A stretch of DNA of 64,000 bases from Selaginella moellendorffii. Its lineage: Eukaryota; Streptophyta; Lycopodiopsida; Selaginellales; Selaginellaceae. Made by a program: the position numbers and the translations under genes. Below are positions 1 to 11,829 of the stretch, piece after piece (the stretch's first letter is position 1; each line of letters opens with the position of its first letter). The stretch spans positions 49,331-113,330 of the forward strand of contig NW_003314353.1 in assembly GCF_000143415.4 (NCBI RefSeq), read 5' to 3'. Under the pieces are notes generated by a model. It saw only the letters and a program-made list of their open reading frames with translations. It was not told the DNA's origin and made no database searches.

Positions 1-3000
1 TATCATAATTGGTGCTAAGGCTGCCCACGGCCCTATTATTTGGCTACCTTACCGCTCCCCCCTTTGGAGCATCCACCTCGCCAAATCGGAGCGGTTGGGA
101 ATCCACCATTGGGGAAACATTGTCTTTTCCACAATCCATTAGTAGCCAATACATTAGTGTTCTTGGCCTAACTTTGCCATTTGGATTCTTTCCCAGGATT
201 CCCATGGCTCTTTTTTTAGCCACTAGTGTTTTGCTCCTATCCTTGATTGTTGCACCCAACAACATAGGATCGCTAACTCCATTTTCGGGGTTTCCTTTCA
301 GTTCCATAGTAAACACTTTGCTTTGCCAAGTCCAGAGGGTGTTCACCCCTAGTACGTCTCTTTAACATTTTCTATTGTGGGCTCTATCCACGGCCCAAGT
401 TTTGAGATCCTCCCTTGGATCTTTTATAGAGACTACCTTCTTCGGACTTACTATGCCACATCATTGACATAGCTCATTTCCCTTAGGTGTTCTTTCCACT
501 TGGTCACTTTGACCAAGCCACACCATTATCAATAGTTTAAATCAACACTTTGAACTAGGAATCATATTCCTTAACCCAAATAAAGACCTTGTCCTTGTTT
601 AGCCACAAGATCACCTAGTGATCTCATCTTAACCCTTTAATAGGTCTATCAATAGGAACTAGGTCTTCCAGACTCTTTTAAATTGTTGACTATGACCCCA
701 GGGGCATCCCCCACACTTGGTGGTGCCCCCAAGCCAACCCTTCTGGCCAAGGATCCATAGCAACTGAGACTGGGTGTCCCCATCTCATTCACCACGTCCT
801 TGGTGCCTTTTGCACCAAAGTGTTCAAGTTAGATATGCCGAACTTTCACTCTAAGCAATCTAACCGTGCATCATGACTCCGAGGCATCCCTCACTTGGCG
901 GTGTGCCCAAATCAATCTCCCCACTGAGAGTCCATGACCACCGAAATATGAGTGTCCTCATATTCCAAACCATCACCACGCCCTAGTGAGTTGGGACTCG
1001 AACCCAAGCACTAGAGGGTCGGGACTCGAACCCAACCTCCGTATATGCATCTACAGACGGCATCACATAGGATGCCTGGCGTGACTCCCCACGCCGGTGC
1101 ACCAACTTATATTTAAAGCGCGCTATAGATCACAGCTTAGGAACCTAGTTCCTCCGCACTGCCAAGTCCTCTCACTTGACATGTCTATGATCACGCATGG
1201 ACTCCTCCATGCTCAGCCCCCTAGGCCAACCCTTTGAAGTTGGCTCCTTCCACTAGGGTATTCGTTCCCCCCGACTTGCCAATCTCACTTAGCAAGTCAT
1301 TCGGCCACCGTAACATGGTTCATGCATAAGCGTGAAAGTCCTTAACCATCGACTTTCGTTCAAAGCCTTCTCTTTGAACACTCGGGAACTACTTCCCCAA
1401 TCTTGATAGCCTCACCTCATGGCAAGCTTCAAGACGACGCTCCTGCTGCGCCACTCTGATTTCGCGCATTCTATGAACCATTTACACTTGGCTGACTAGG
1501 TACTTATCTACCTAGGGGAACGTTCAAGGAACTCTGTTCCTTGGCTTACTAAGCCCTCTCCTTTCGCAAGCTTTTCAATTACCATATAGTCTAACATGGA
1601 CAATCCCATGCTTTAGACTCTCCATGGCATCCCAGTCGCTAGTAACAACATGCTTGAGCACCCACTTGATTCTCCACTCCCAACTTGCATAACCACCTGT
1701 CAATTCCTATGGTTCAGTTCTATCCCTTTACTACTTGCCTTTTGGCCTCATATGTTTTCTTCGGTCATTCTCCTCCAGACTAAGAAGATAGCTTTGCACT
1801 TTCTACCATGCTTTGGCAAGTATTCATAGGGATGAACTTACCCGACAACCTAGGAGTGGTTCCTCAATCCGGGTTTGCTCACCTTGTAATCCCATACCCT
1901 AGGATTACCATTGCTACTTATGGGCCTTTATATGCCCATCCCTAGCCTTGCCAAAATCCCCTTTGGGCTTTGTCCAATTGCGGTAGACGGACTTCTCTCG
2001 TCTCCGCAACCTTGGACATTTGGATAGCACTTCCTATCCATCATTTGCTAGGGACTTTATCCCTTGGGCATTATCCATTGCCCTCACGACACCAAACACC
2101 ACCTTCTGGTGTTCTAGAGTGTTTGGGTGTTCTAATGATGGTTTCTCTGACAATGAGCATTCCCTTTTCAACATTGACTTACTATATCGCAACATAAACA
2201 ATTTATCCCCCATAAGGGTATATCCAACTTCTTTATCCCCATAAGAAGTCTTAGGTAGTTGCCTTCTACCAGTTTAACGAATTATTTTGCACCTTTTACT
2301 TAGTTGTCTCATAGTTGTCAAGTCCTACAACTCATTGCTAGTGCTTCCACACCTCCATCATTATCTAGGTCATCACACTCTAACCACATGCCTTTCAGCT
2401 TAGGCTATGCCATTCCTATTTCCATTGGGATTCCTTTGGAAGGGGTTCTCATAAACCTGCCAACTTGACCTCAAGGCAGCACGCCTTGGCATATTCAGTG
2501 TTTCCACACTATTGGCTCCAGGATCCTACCTTTATGACACTTCTTACTTGTGTCTAGGTCTTTTGCCAAGACCAATATGGTTGTCTCTGATGCCAATTAT
2601 CCACTAGCACTGCACTATAGAGTTCACGCACAACTTTGTGTCAAAGTTGTTTTCTTCCGGGAAACTCTTTCCCACAACTTTAGCATGGCACCTTCTGCTA
2701 TCAATGAGATACACATTGTTCTCATGCTTGGATCTCAAGATCCTCCCCATCTTTCATGGGGCACCACACACCTCAGTCCAAATGCTTCCATCAATCCCTT
2801 AGGATTATTCTTTGACTCTATTAGAGTTATCAAACTTTTTGGACTTTGCTAATCCAACGACCCATGAGGTTCTACTTTTGAGGTGCTAGCTCACTTGAAT
2901 ACAATTCCTTGTATTCATGTCCTACTCACAAGGACCATCTTTGCAAGTGTTACTCCGACACTTGATTTGTTCTCTAGGGGCAACCTCTCACCCCTTATGA

Positions 3001-3553
3001 CCACTTGTCCATGTGATGAAAATACCAACTCATCCTCTAAATACACCCCTAACTCCTTGGGTTGTTCCAGCATTTATTAGAGGTAGCCCCGGCTACCATT
3101 TCAAGGACTTGTGTCCTCTTCCGTATTTGACCTCCCACGGTCATCAATTCCAATCCCAAATTTATGAGCACTTGCCTCAACTATGTGAGGATAATCTTAT
3201 GACTCCTTTATTGTTTTGGAGTCTCTATCTTTCTTGTGATCCCAACTATAGTTATTTACCACAACTACCTTAGTCAATTTGATAAATCAAATGCTCATCC
3301 GGATCACATCCTCAACTCAATGAGGAAAACATTGCACTGTTCCCAAGATCCCAAAGTCGTTCCATTATTGGCCTTTTTCTATCCACCACCTCGTTTACAA
3401 ATTCACACGTGAACTGTAATGGAGAGCCATGTCTTCCCGACTTGCTACTCCGCAAGGATAGGCCCACTCCTCAGACCTTTCGATGCCAACACAAGTGATG
3501 ATATACTTGAGCACCAATAAAAGTCGGACTAAGGAACAGTTCCGATACCAAGT
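1..3553 (-). mobile_element. Internal region of a non-coding (LARD-like) LTR retroelement
   Basis: This is 3.5 kb with no convincing protein on either strand. Its right edge carries, on the minus strand, TTGGTATCGGA (about 3540-3553), which resembles the tRNA-iMet primer-binding site TGGTATCAGAGC of plant LTR retroelements. It directly abuts a sequence ending in CA on that strand (the TGTAAGTGAC start on the plus strand at 3554). The element therefore reads leftward and its other end lies outside the window. A minus-strand ORF at 44-346 has a retroelement-like look but matches no domain I can name. Large retrotransposon derivatives lack coding capacity, which fits; a fully decayed autonomous element is equally possible. 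Confidence 0.45.
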
Positions 3554-5820
3554 TGTAAGTGACTAATTTTTCCATTCTACTTTAGTCACTTAACCACACC
3601 TCCGACCACTTGGAGGAGTCTCACTCACAACCTCCATAGGTCCTATTTTGGACTTAGGGACTTGCTAACCCCCAAGAATGGCATTCATGCCACTTAACCA
3701 TTGCACTTGGTCCAAGTGCTCCACGTGTCCGATCCCATGATCAACACCCCAAAGTACCACCACATATCAGTTTGTTACGCTAAGGCCATGCCCATTCACC
3801 TTGGTCACATTGGTGGTTTGACACCACCTACATTACAGTCCCGTCTCTCAAAGACTGGGCCATCCATCCATGAGTGATCATCCCAGATCCACTCCTTAGC
3901 ATCCTTAGGATGCCTACAAACCTGGGGAATAGCCTTCCCCCATATCCCTTTTCCGGTCCCCACCAAGTCCCTTTCTGCCCTTGGCCGTGTTCGCCAACAC
4001 TGCCACTAGATCAAGGCCCATAGGCTTGACCACTAAGTCCCATGGTCCTTTGGGACTTCCTCACTACCCGACTGCATCCTTGGTCACTACACTAGAGGAC
4101 TACTCCTCTTCATTTCCACAGTCTGGGACTTCGGGGCAACATTTCGGAACACCGTGGCCTTACGCAAGCCTCGTGGGTAATCTCCCCACCTTCCGCCTTT
4201 AGGTGCTCTAGCCATGGGCTTAGAGCGAGGTTCCGTTGAGCCACACCAGGTATCCAAGTAGGTAGTGCCACTCACACTTGGACTGGGAGCATCGGCCAGT
4301 CGATCTCCCGGGGGAACTAGAGCCGGCTCTTGAACACTTCACCAAGCTACCCCGCTTATCGGTCCATATTCACTGTAGTCTTGGACTTCCCGGTGGTCAG
4401 TTCATCACCCAACACTGGGTCTGGCCTTCCTGGGCCAAACTGGCCTTTCCTGACTAAACTGGCTCCACTGTAGTCCTCCCCCTTATTATACTTTTGGAGC
4501 TCACCAAACCCCCCAGGGTCTAGGAGACAAATGCTTTGGGCTTTCACCCTCTCAGACTCGAAGTCGGACTCGGACTCGGACTCGGACTCGGACTCGGACT
4601 CGGCCTCGGTCTCGGTCCCGATCTCAGTCTCGGTCTCGGTCCCGGTCTCGGTCTCGGTCTCGACCTTGGACTCCATCTCGGGTCCTTCTCGGACTCCATC
4701 TCGGATTCCATCTCGGGTCCATCTCGGACTCCGTCTCAGTCCACCTCGGACTCTATCTCGGACTCCATCTTGGTCCATCTCGGACTCCATCTCGGACTCC
4801 GTCTCGGTCCATATCGGACTCCGTCTCAAACTCCATCTCGGACTCTGTCTCGGTCCAGCTCGGACTCCATCTCGGACTCCATCTCAGACTCCGTCTCGGT
4901 CCACCTCGGACTCCATCTCGGACTCCATCTCAGACTCCATATCGGACTCCGTCTTGGTCCATCTCGGAGTCCATCTCGGACACTTCCATGTGTCATGTGT
5001 TAGTCCTTTTTGGGTCCCTTTTTGGAGCCTTGCTTATTGGTTGCCTCGTGCTCGCTCCTCGAGCACTTTGTTGGGAGTTCCACTCCCACTCTCGACCTTC
5101 GAAGTCGGAGCTTTTAGTCCAAACGTGTTACGCTTGTTTGGCTTTCGCTTCGGCCACTACCACGTGGCGCCCTTCCGGCTCCACTTTGGGGCCTAGGGAT
5201 TTTGTGTCTCACATAAGGCCACAGTGTTCCGAAATGTTGCCCCAAAGTCCCAAACTGTGGAAAGGAAGAGGAGCCATCCTATAGTGTAGAGATCAAGGAT
5301 ACAGTCATGTGAGGAGGAAGTCCCAGAGGACTGTGGTATTTAGTGGTCGGGCCTGTGAGCCTTGATCCAGTGGCAGTGTTGGCGAACACAGCCAAGGACA
5401 GAAAGGGACTTAGTGGGGACCAGAAAGGGGATATTGGGGAAGGTTATTCCCCATGTCCATGGGCATCCTAAGGATGTAAAAGAGTGGATATAAGGTGATC
5501 ACTCATGGATGGATGGCCCAGTCTTTGAGAGACGGGACTGTGATGTAGGTGGTTTTAGACCACCGATGTGACCAAGGTGAATGGGCATGGCCTTAGCGTA
5601 ACGGGCTAATATGTTGGTGGTACCTTGGGGTGTTAATCATGGGATCAGACACGTGGAGCACTTGGACCAAGTGCAAAGGTTGAGTGGCGGAGATGCCATT
5701 CTTGGGGCTAGCAAGCCTAAGTTCAAAACAGGACTTATGGAGGTTGTGAGTGAGACTCCTCCAAGTGGTCGAAGGTGTGGTTAAGTGACTAAAGTAAAAT
5801 AGAAAAATTAGTCACTTACA
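3554..5820. repeat. Long inverted repeat (about 610-bp arms) around a 1-kb spacer
   Basis: The left arm (3554-4163) and right arm (5212-5820) are diverged reverse complements. For example, the segment with TTCGCCAACACTGCCACT at about 3989 returns inverted as AGTGGCAGTGTTGGCGAA near 5370, and both outer ends carry the same AAGTGACTAA/TTAGTCACTT sequence. The left outer end abuts a primer-binding-like site; the right outer end does not. The structure could be two LTRs in head-to-head orientation or a foldback element. The spacer contains the GGACTC tandem array. Confidence 0.7.
4556..4985. repeat. Degenerate GGACTC/CATCTCGGACTC tandem array
   Basis: Direct reading shows a hexamer run (tCGGACT repeated) at about 4556-4605, a CGGTCT-rich stretch to about 4665, then about 20 imperfect units around 12-18 nt built on CTCGGACTCCATCT and CTCGGTCCATCT. 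It is open in several frames, giving Ser/Asp-rich or Leu/Gly-rich low-complexity ORFs on both strands. These are by-products of the repeat and I do not call a protein. It sits in the middle of the long palindrome. Confidence 0.85.
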
Positions 5821-6070
5821 CGGAAGAGCAATTTTTACAAAATTGCAGACAAATTTGTAATAATATTTCGCCAAACCGAGAAAGGAATAAACATTTGATA
5901 TAGTGGTTAGGACTTCTCAAGACTTCACTAGTTCTACTTTCTTTGAATTTACCTCAATTATGCCACCACCAACTATATGTTCAAGAAACTTTATGCGCAA
6001 TTGTCCAAAAGCACATTTACTTTCCTACAGAGATGTCAATGTCCTTAAATAAACAAACCCGTGTCATTTA

Positions 6071-6244
6071 CTCTGATACCAACTATAGCACACTTTATCT
6101 CTCCCTTTAAACTAACTGGAAAAATGGTAATTGCTTAATGAGAGAGCTTTTAATGACTATTTTATCCTTATTTATCCCCTAAAGTTCCAAGGATCCATGG
6201 TAACAGTATATTCAAATTTCATCCCATGATCATATGCGCTATAA
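6071..6244 (-). mobile_element. TRIM-like LTR remnant with primer-binding-like flank
   Basis: The sequence from about 6084 to 6244 is a diverged copy of the 160-bp LTRs of the miniature element at 37278-37888. Shared blocks include the ACTTTATCTCTCC opening, GCTTAATGAGAGAGC, the ATCCATGGTAACAGTATAT stretch and a GATCATATGCGCTATA end. Just left of it is CTCTGATACCAAC, the reverse complement of a tRNA-iMet primer-binding site, so the element reads on the minus strand. A GAGATGTCAATG block further left (about 6031) is also shared with the interior of that element. The far LTR was not found. Confidence 0.6.
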
Positions 6245-6254
6245 AACACCAATT

Positions 6255-7395
6255 TCACTTTCCACAGCTGCTATAGAAATCAACCAACAAAGAGATCATA
6301 GCTCCCTGGAACTGGAACCCCAAGCTCGTGATCTCTTCATCAAGTATCCGGCCAAGCCTCAAGGCTACCGAGCTTCCGCCAGCTTTGAGAGCCCAAACGA
6401 GTGTCCACACGTCTGGAGAACACCCCTCAAGTTGCATTAGCAAGAACAAATGTAAAGCAGTTTCGGCCTGGCTGTTTTCAACATACCCGAGCACCAATGC
6501 CGTCCAGCAGACTTGATTTGGTTGGAAAATGGTGCTAAACACTCCAAGAGCATCGCCCAACAAGCCGCGTACATTTGAATCAAGAAGCTGTGAAGAAAGA
6601 TATCCAAGAGATGCATATGGTTAGTAACTTGCAAGGGTTGTGCATGAAAAGCCATATCTCTTTCCAGAGACTTCAGCTTGAGTATCCTTCCATGGATTGT
6701 ATCTTCTCCTCATTCCGTCTTTGCTAGAGAAGTGATGGCCTGGAACACCGCAACAAAGGTTCTGGCATTTGCTCCACTGCTTTCTCGTTGAAGCACCACC
6801 TCGCTCTGCCCATTCTCTACAAATCCCTGCATCAAAGATGTCCATAGAACTACGTCATGCTTTGGAGCTCCATGAAAAACCTTCCACGCATCCACCACGC
6901 TTCCACACCGAGCATACATTCCACCAGGCTGCTAGCTACCAAAACGTTTGTGTCGATTCCCCTTGCAGCGGCCAGGGAGTGAAGAGCCATTCCTCTCTCG
7001 ACAGAAGAAAACTTCACGACGAGCTCTAGATCTTGAAAAACCTTCCCATGTTCCTTCCCTGCGAGGCTCGCGCAGGCCTTGAGCAATCCAATAAACGTGA
7101 CAGAACTCCCTTGCAAGCCCCGCGATTCCATGTCCAGGAAGAGCTGGAGCGCAACCCCGCCATGCCCATTCTCGGCATAGCCCAGAATGAGAGAATTCCA
7201 CGCGACGGGGTCGGGGCAATCCATCCGGTCGAAAGCCCTGCGCACCTCGTCCATGCTGCCGCACTTGCCATAGAGATTCACCAGGTTGCTCGTCACGAAC
7301 GCATTGGAATCGAGGCCGCAGCGCTCCGCCTCGGCGTGGATTTTCTTACCCCGGGATCGAGAGCATTCCTTGAGCGACGCAAGGAATCTCCTCAC
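6255..7395 (-). pseudogene. Broken PLS-type pentatricopeptide repeat (PPR) gene, copy A
   Basis: Conceptual translation from 7395 leftward gives PPR repeats typical of organellar RNA-binding proteins, for example GKKIHAEAERCGLDSNAFV, NLVNLYGKCGSMDEVRRAF and DPVAWNSLILGYAENGHG. The frame then breaks several times. MYARCGSVVDAWKVF and VVLWTSLMQGFVENGQSE (about 6710-6919) and CWTALVLGYVENSQAETALH to LVDFYSSCGK (6255-6563) lie in different frames. Intact family members bind organelle transcripts through tandem 31-36-residue repeats. The frameshifts and the missing C-terminal E/DYW region indicate a pseudogene. It starts 210 bp from the divergently transcribed gene at 7606, an arrangement copied at 11-12 kb. 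Confidence 0.75.
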
Positions 7396-7605
7396 CTCGC
7401 AATCGCTGGAGCGGGCGAGGCCAAGCTTGGAACGGAAAGCTCGAGGTCGCGAAGAGGAAGAACGAAGGTTTCATTTGATTCTTTGTTTCAAAGGGTCAAG
7501 ATAGTCTTATAAACGGTCAAGGTTGTCCGTACTAAAATAACTATTTAATTACATTTTTTATTGCCATATAAAAAGGCCTTTTAAGATTCACACAATCAGG
7601 GTTCA

Positions 7606-8298
7606 ATGGCGGCGGAGATCGAGAGTGTGGACAAGAAGGCTAACGCTGTGGCAGCGATGACTGTGATCAAAAAGGGAAGGAAGAGGCAGCGAGACAAAGA
7701 GGGACAAACTCATACAAAGGCTAGTGCTCCAAAGAGAAGGCATGAGCTCGAGGAGGAACCCCCTATGGTCCCAAAGAAAAATTTGAGCAGCAAGGTAGTA
7801 TACAAGATTGATGGGTTAGTTATCACTTCCCACAGCGATTTTCATGACTTTTGGCCGCGATCAGCATCCAAGCTACCGGCACCGGACTACCTCCACTGCG
7901 CTGGAGCTCAAGAGCTTCACAGCCTCCTCACCCAAGAGCTCTGCAGGAGAGACCGTGATGATTGCGGCCCGAGGAACGCCCAGCTCTTGGTGGTGATTGG
8001 CGGGACGAGATGCCACATGATGAGGCGACTCGAGGACTTGTGCCACTCGACTAGATGCGCTGGAGACAAGATCTGGTATGGAGTCCAGATTAAAGAGGGT
8101 GGAAGCTTGTGCACGCTGTTCAAGTATATGTTTGATGGGAGGAGCACGAGCATGAGCCGGGACATGTCCAAGGAAATCCATGCCAAGGATTGCACAAACA
8201 AGACAAACAGCATGATTCAAGAGATTCTCTCCCATGTCTCTGGGAACAAGAGCAACAGTTACTTCTCTCCAATCCGTGTGGAGAGCGTGCACCATTGA
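7606..8298 (+). CDS. Unrecognised basic protein, 230 aa, duplicated at 11.8 kb
   Basis: This is a single uninterrupted ORF starting at the first ATG after an AT-rich leader. Residues about 22-50 are strongly basic (KKGRKRQRDKE, KRRHE), resembling a nuclear or nucleolar localisation signal. The rest is a globular-looking region with VVYKIDGLVITSHSDFHDFW, QLLVVIGGTRCHMMRRLEDL and a C-terminal SHVSGNKSNSYFSPIRVESV. I do not recognise a family, and I see no membrane segment or signal peptide. It lies head-to-head with the PPR pseudogene (210 bp gap). The second copy at 11830 has a premature stop and an internal deletion, so this copy is the only one that could be functional. Whether it is expressed cannot be told from sequence. 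Confidence 0.55.
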   Translation: MAAEIESVDKKANAVAAMTVIKKGRKRQRDKEGQTHTKASAPKRRHELEEEPPMVPKKNLSSKVVYKIDGLVITSHSDFHDFWPRSASKLPAPDYLHCAGAQELHSLLTQELCRRDRDDCGPRNAQLLVVIGGTRCHMMRRLEDLCHSTRCAGDKIWYGVQIKEGGSLCTLFKYMFDGRSTSMSRDMSKEIHAKDCTNKTNSMIQEILSHVSGNKSNSYFSPIRVESVHH

Positions 8299-8525
8299 AA
8301 TCACCAATGTGATTAAAAGCTTTCACTGTAAGAGAGTACATCAAAATGGAGAACAATTAAAAGTAGCGTGTTATTCCTCCCGATCGACATTGGTTTCGCT
8401 TCTTAAATTCCTGGTGCATTGCTTCACCGATATGGGCTGGCGATTCTATAACCGTGACTTCCACAAATTTCAGTCTCTTGATTTTGTCCGGGGCCGTGCC
8501 GACTGAAATATTTAGTGGGCCTAAT

Positions 8526-8574
8526 GGGCATTTGGTCTAGTGGCATGGTTCTCGCTTTGCAAGAGGTCCCGAGT
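8526..8574 (+). pseudogene. Truncated tRNA-Pro(UGG) pseudogene, copy A
   Basis: The stretch opens with GGGCATTTGGTCTAGTGG and continues through TTCTCGCTTTG, the 5' half of plant tRNA-Pro(UGG). The anticodon-loop region is then deleted (CTTTG joins CAAGAGGTCCCGAGT) and the 3' half of the T-arm and acceptor stem is absent. It cannot fold into a tRNA. It is part of the duplicated block; see the sister copy at 12633. Confidence 0.7.
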
Positions 8575-8580
8575 GTATTT

Positions 8581-9480
8581 TCAACAAATGAGAAATTGCT
8601 CCGCGCTCGTCTCTCCATCTTTCTTCGGCATGGAAGCTTCGAAGAAGCCTTTTGCCTCGTGCAAGAGCATCACTCGCGCGACCTGGAATCGAATCAGGGA
8701 CGTGCTAAACAAGCTCTTTTCTTTCGCCATTTGCCCGTTTATGGCATACCCGTGAATTGTGACGCTTCGAGTGATGGTCTTATCGAACAGCTCTTGAACA
8801 TATGTTGCCATGAGGGTGCTCCTTGTCGGCATCTTGTAGCGGCATAGAATAAAAAATTTGTTTAGCCATTTTCAGATGCCCGGCCTTGGGTTCCACATCA
8901 CTATATCCTTGCTGCTGGCTTTGTTGGGTTAAGCTCCTTGAAGCGCTATATGCTTCAATCATCACTTTCCAGGAGATGTCATCATGTCGCGGTGCGGCAA
9001 ATCCATCAAAGACTTGTTGGGCTTGATCTGTTCTGCATAAGATTTGAGCATTGTGGTGGGGGAGACAAGATTAACTTCAGTCATGCGATGGAAGATTTGG
9101 TCTGTGCTGTGAGAATCCCCAGATCGGGCGTATGTTGACAGGAGACAATATCAGAGTTCGTCCATATTGTCACTGTGTGTATAGGCAGCGAGCATTGCGT
9201 TCCAGGTGATGAGATCACGTTCCTCCATTGAATGAAAACCTAGCTTGGCTTTCTCCAAATGCCCAGAACAAGCAAGTGCAGTAAGAATTGTGGTAGAAGA
9301 AATGAGTTTTCATTCTGGGATTGATTCATAAAGTGACTGTGCCTTGAGAAGAGCGTTGTTTGTGATATAACCAGCTATCATTGCATAAGTTGTTTTGATG
9401 GATATTGAACAAGAGCTGTTCTGCTTCATGGAGATGACCATTTGTGGCAAATGCTTACAATATCATCACCCAGGAGAAGC
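8581..9480 (-). pseudogene. Decayed PPR gene fragment
   Basis: Reading the minus strand gives recognisable PPR repeat pieces, with stops and frame changes between them: AKLGFHSMEERDLITWNAML at about 9190-9250, STYARSGDSHSTDQIFHRM near 9070-9140, GHLKMAKQIFYSMPLQDA near 8810-8900 and ITRSVTIHGYAINGQM near 8725-8770. The repeat spacing of about 31-35 residues fits the PLS family. No complete ORF survives, so it is a relic, probably of a different PPR gene from the one at 6255-7395. Confidence 0.65.
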
Positions 9481-10527
9481 AGTCCTTGGTGACAATTCTG
9501 CAAAAAATTTGGTAAGAATGAATCTGGTTAGATCATTATAAATAACACCAACCAAAAGAAATTTTGCTTCCTTTAAGTCAAATGTGGTTCACATTCAGTT
9601 GCAATTCTTTTATGATTGATTTTGATAGTTAAGTGAAAGATGGTTGTTTTATATTAGAAAAAACTATATTAATAAAATTATTTTCCAGAGTCTTTTCAGA
9701 TTTTTTAGGTTTACAGTTTTTATAAAACAATTTGAACAAAAAATTATATCAAATTTTAATTTTTAAAATGATAAATTAAAATAAGTGTTCAAAATTTTTT
9801 TTAGGAAAAACATTATGATACATATGCATAATTGAACTGAAAAAATGATTTTACTCTTTAATTTTTTAAGTAATTTTTTATCCAATTGGATAATTTTACA
9901 TTTTAATCCTTTACAATATCAAATAAAATAATAATTCATTTATTTAATTATTATTTAGTTGTAGTTTAGAGTTTGTATAACATGAATATATAACTTTGGA
10001 AGCATTTAAAGTCCAAGTGCTAATTTAGAAATAAAAAAATTATTTTAAAATTGTTCTTTTTTTAATATATTGCAACAATTTTACTTTATAATCTCCAAAT
10101 GTAAATAAACTTTAATTTTTATTTAATGTTTTTATAGTATTTTTATAATATAAATATATAATTTTGTAAACCCAAACACTAATTTAGAAGGAAAAACATG
10201 GTTTTAAACTTACAATTGTAAAATGTTTTAACTATATTTTTTTTCATAAATTTTTTGCATTTGAAGTTTCTAATTAAACTAACATTTTTTGTAAATTGAA
10301 TTTATAGGTAAGAAATGTCAATTTAACCATTTTATTTATTTTAGTTGATCAAAATAAATAATAAACCTTAAGACATTATAATACAATTTGGCCAAGCATG
10401 AAAAGTATCCATGGATAATGCAGGCAGTGATTGTTCCTAATCCTCTCTTTTTTCTTTCACATGTGATCCATTCCAGTTCGCATTTCTATTTTTGTAATGA
10501 TCCTAAATAAGGGAGAGGTATGTGCGA
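9481..10527. other. AT-rich intergenic DNA, no gene seen
   Basis: About 1 kb that is strongly A+T rich with homopolymer runs. I find no ORF with protein-like composition, no RNA gene and no clear terminal repeats. Confidence 0.6.
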
Positions 10528-11690
10528 TCAGTGCATGCACATCCATGACCGGATCAAATAGATCGTCTCATCAACATGTATGGTTGGTCCCAGGCCTCCT
10601 CCTGCAGCTCTTGGTTTGACATCCTTTGCAGGAAAAGATATGGACGCGATTGCCATTGATTTTGATGGACACAAGAAGGGAATCAGTCGAATCGTGCAGA
10701 CCATGAGCCGTGACCATGTTTTGGCGATATTCCAGGAAATACAGATTGAGCAATGACTACTGCAGGCAATCCCAGCATGCCATCTGAGAAATGCAGCTCC
10801 AGGGATCGCTTTAGAGACTTCTTGATTCAATGTAGCTTGCGGACGTCCATATATCAACCTTCCATATCATTGAGATCAACGTGAAGCCCGTGTAACGAGC
10901 TATGGAGAAATCTTTCACAGGAGAGAGAGGATGTTGTCACAAGCAATCTTCTCCACTCTCTCATCCTTCCACTTGGAGCAAGCACCCAGCAAACTCGTCC
11001 AAGTGACCATTGTGGCTTCAAACGGCATAGCTTCCACCATCTCCACAGCTTCCTCGAGCTGCTGTGCCTGCATGCCGATCATTCTGTGGTAGTGCTCAAT
11101 GCCCGGATCTAATCCACACCTAGACGTCATCTCCTGGAAAAACTTTTTGCCTTGCTCGATCATCCCAGCCCGGCTGCAAGTCGCGATCACCAAGACATAA
11201 GTTACACCGTCCGGCTTGACACCCTCGTCACATCACTCGATCGCTGTCTCCCTGGCGGCTGTAGCCCGCGATAAGTGAGCTCCAACTCACAGCATCCTTC
11301 CTCGAGACCGAGTTGAAAACCAGCTCCGCTTCGTCCATGTTCCCACAGCTGCTGTAGAAATCGACCAATGAAGAGATCACGGCTCCCTGGAACTGGAACC
11401 CCAAGCTCGTGATCTCTTCGTGAAGTATCCGGCCAAGCCTTAAGGCTACCGAGCTTCCACCAGCTTTGAGCTCGCAAACGAGCGTCCACACGTCTGGAGA
11501 ACATCCCTCGAGCTGCATTAGCAAGAAAAAATGTAGCACTGTTTCAGCCTGGCTGTTTTCAACGTACCCGAGCATCAATGCCGTCCAGATCCCGCGATCG
11601 CGAGCAGTCCTTGAGCACCGCAAGAAATCTCCTCACCTCGCAATCGGTCAAGTTTGGAGCGGAAATATCGAGGTCGCGAAGAGGAAGAAC
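10528..11690 (-). pseudogene. Broken PPR gene, copy B, with E-domain remnant
   Basis: The 5' end (about 11690-11590) matches the start of copy A, then jumps straight to the repeat GIWTALMLGYVENSQAETVL, so most internal repeats of copy A are missing. The piece continues through LGRILHEEITSLGFQFQG, LVDFYSSCGNMDEAELVF and DAVSWSSLIAGYSRQG, then a frame break, then an E-domain-like part at 10915-11193 (MIEQGKKFFQEM, MVTWTSLLGACSKW). A degenerate E+-like tail appears at about 10571-10753 (SIKINGNRVHIFSCKG pattern). Intact relatives act in organellar RNA editing or processing. The stops and frameshifts make this a pseudogene. It lies divergent to the pseudogene at 11830. Confidence 0.7.
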
Positions 11691-11829
11691 TAAGGCTCAT
11701 TTGATTCTTTATATTACTTATAAACGGTCATTAGAACATTCGCTGTCACTTACTCTTAAACAGTGTGTCTAATTACATTTTTTGTTGCCATATAAAAAGG
11801 CCTTTTAAGATTCAGACAATCAGGGTTCA

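Noticed and set aside
4356-5196. Long Ser/Asp-rich and Leu/Gly-rich ORFs on both strands
   Set aside because: They are open only because the GGACTC tandem array lacks stops in several frames; composition follows the repeat, not a protein.
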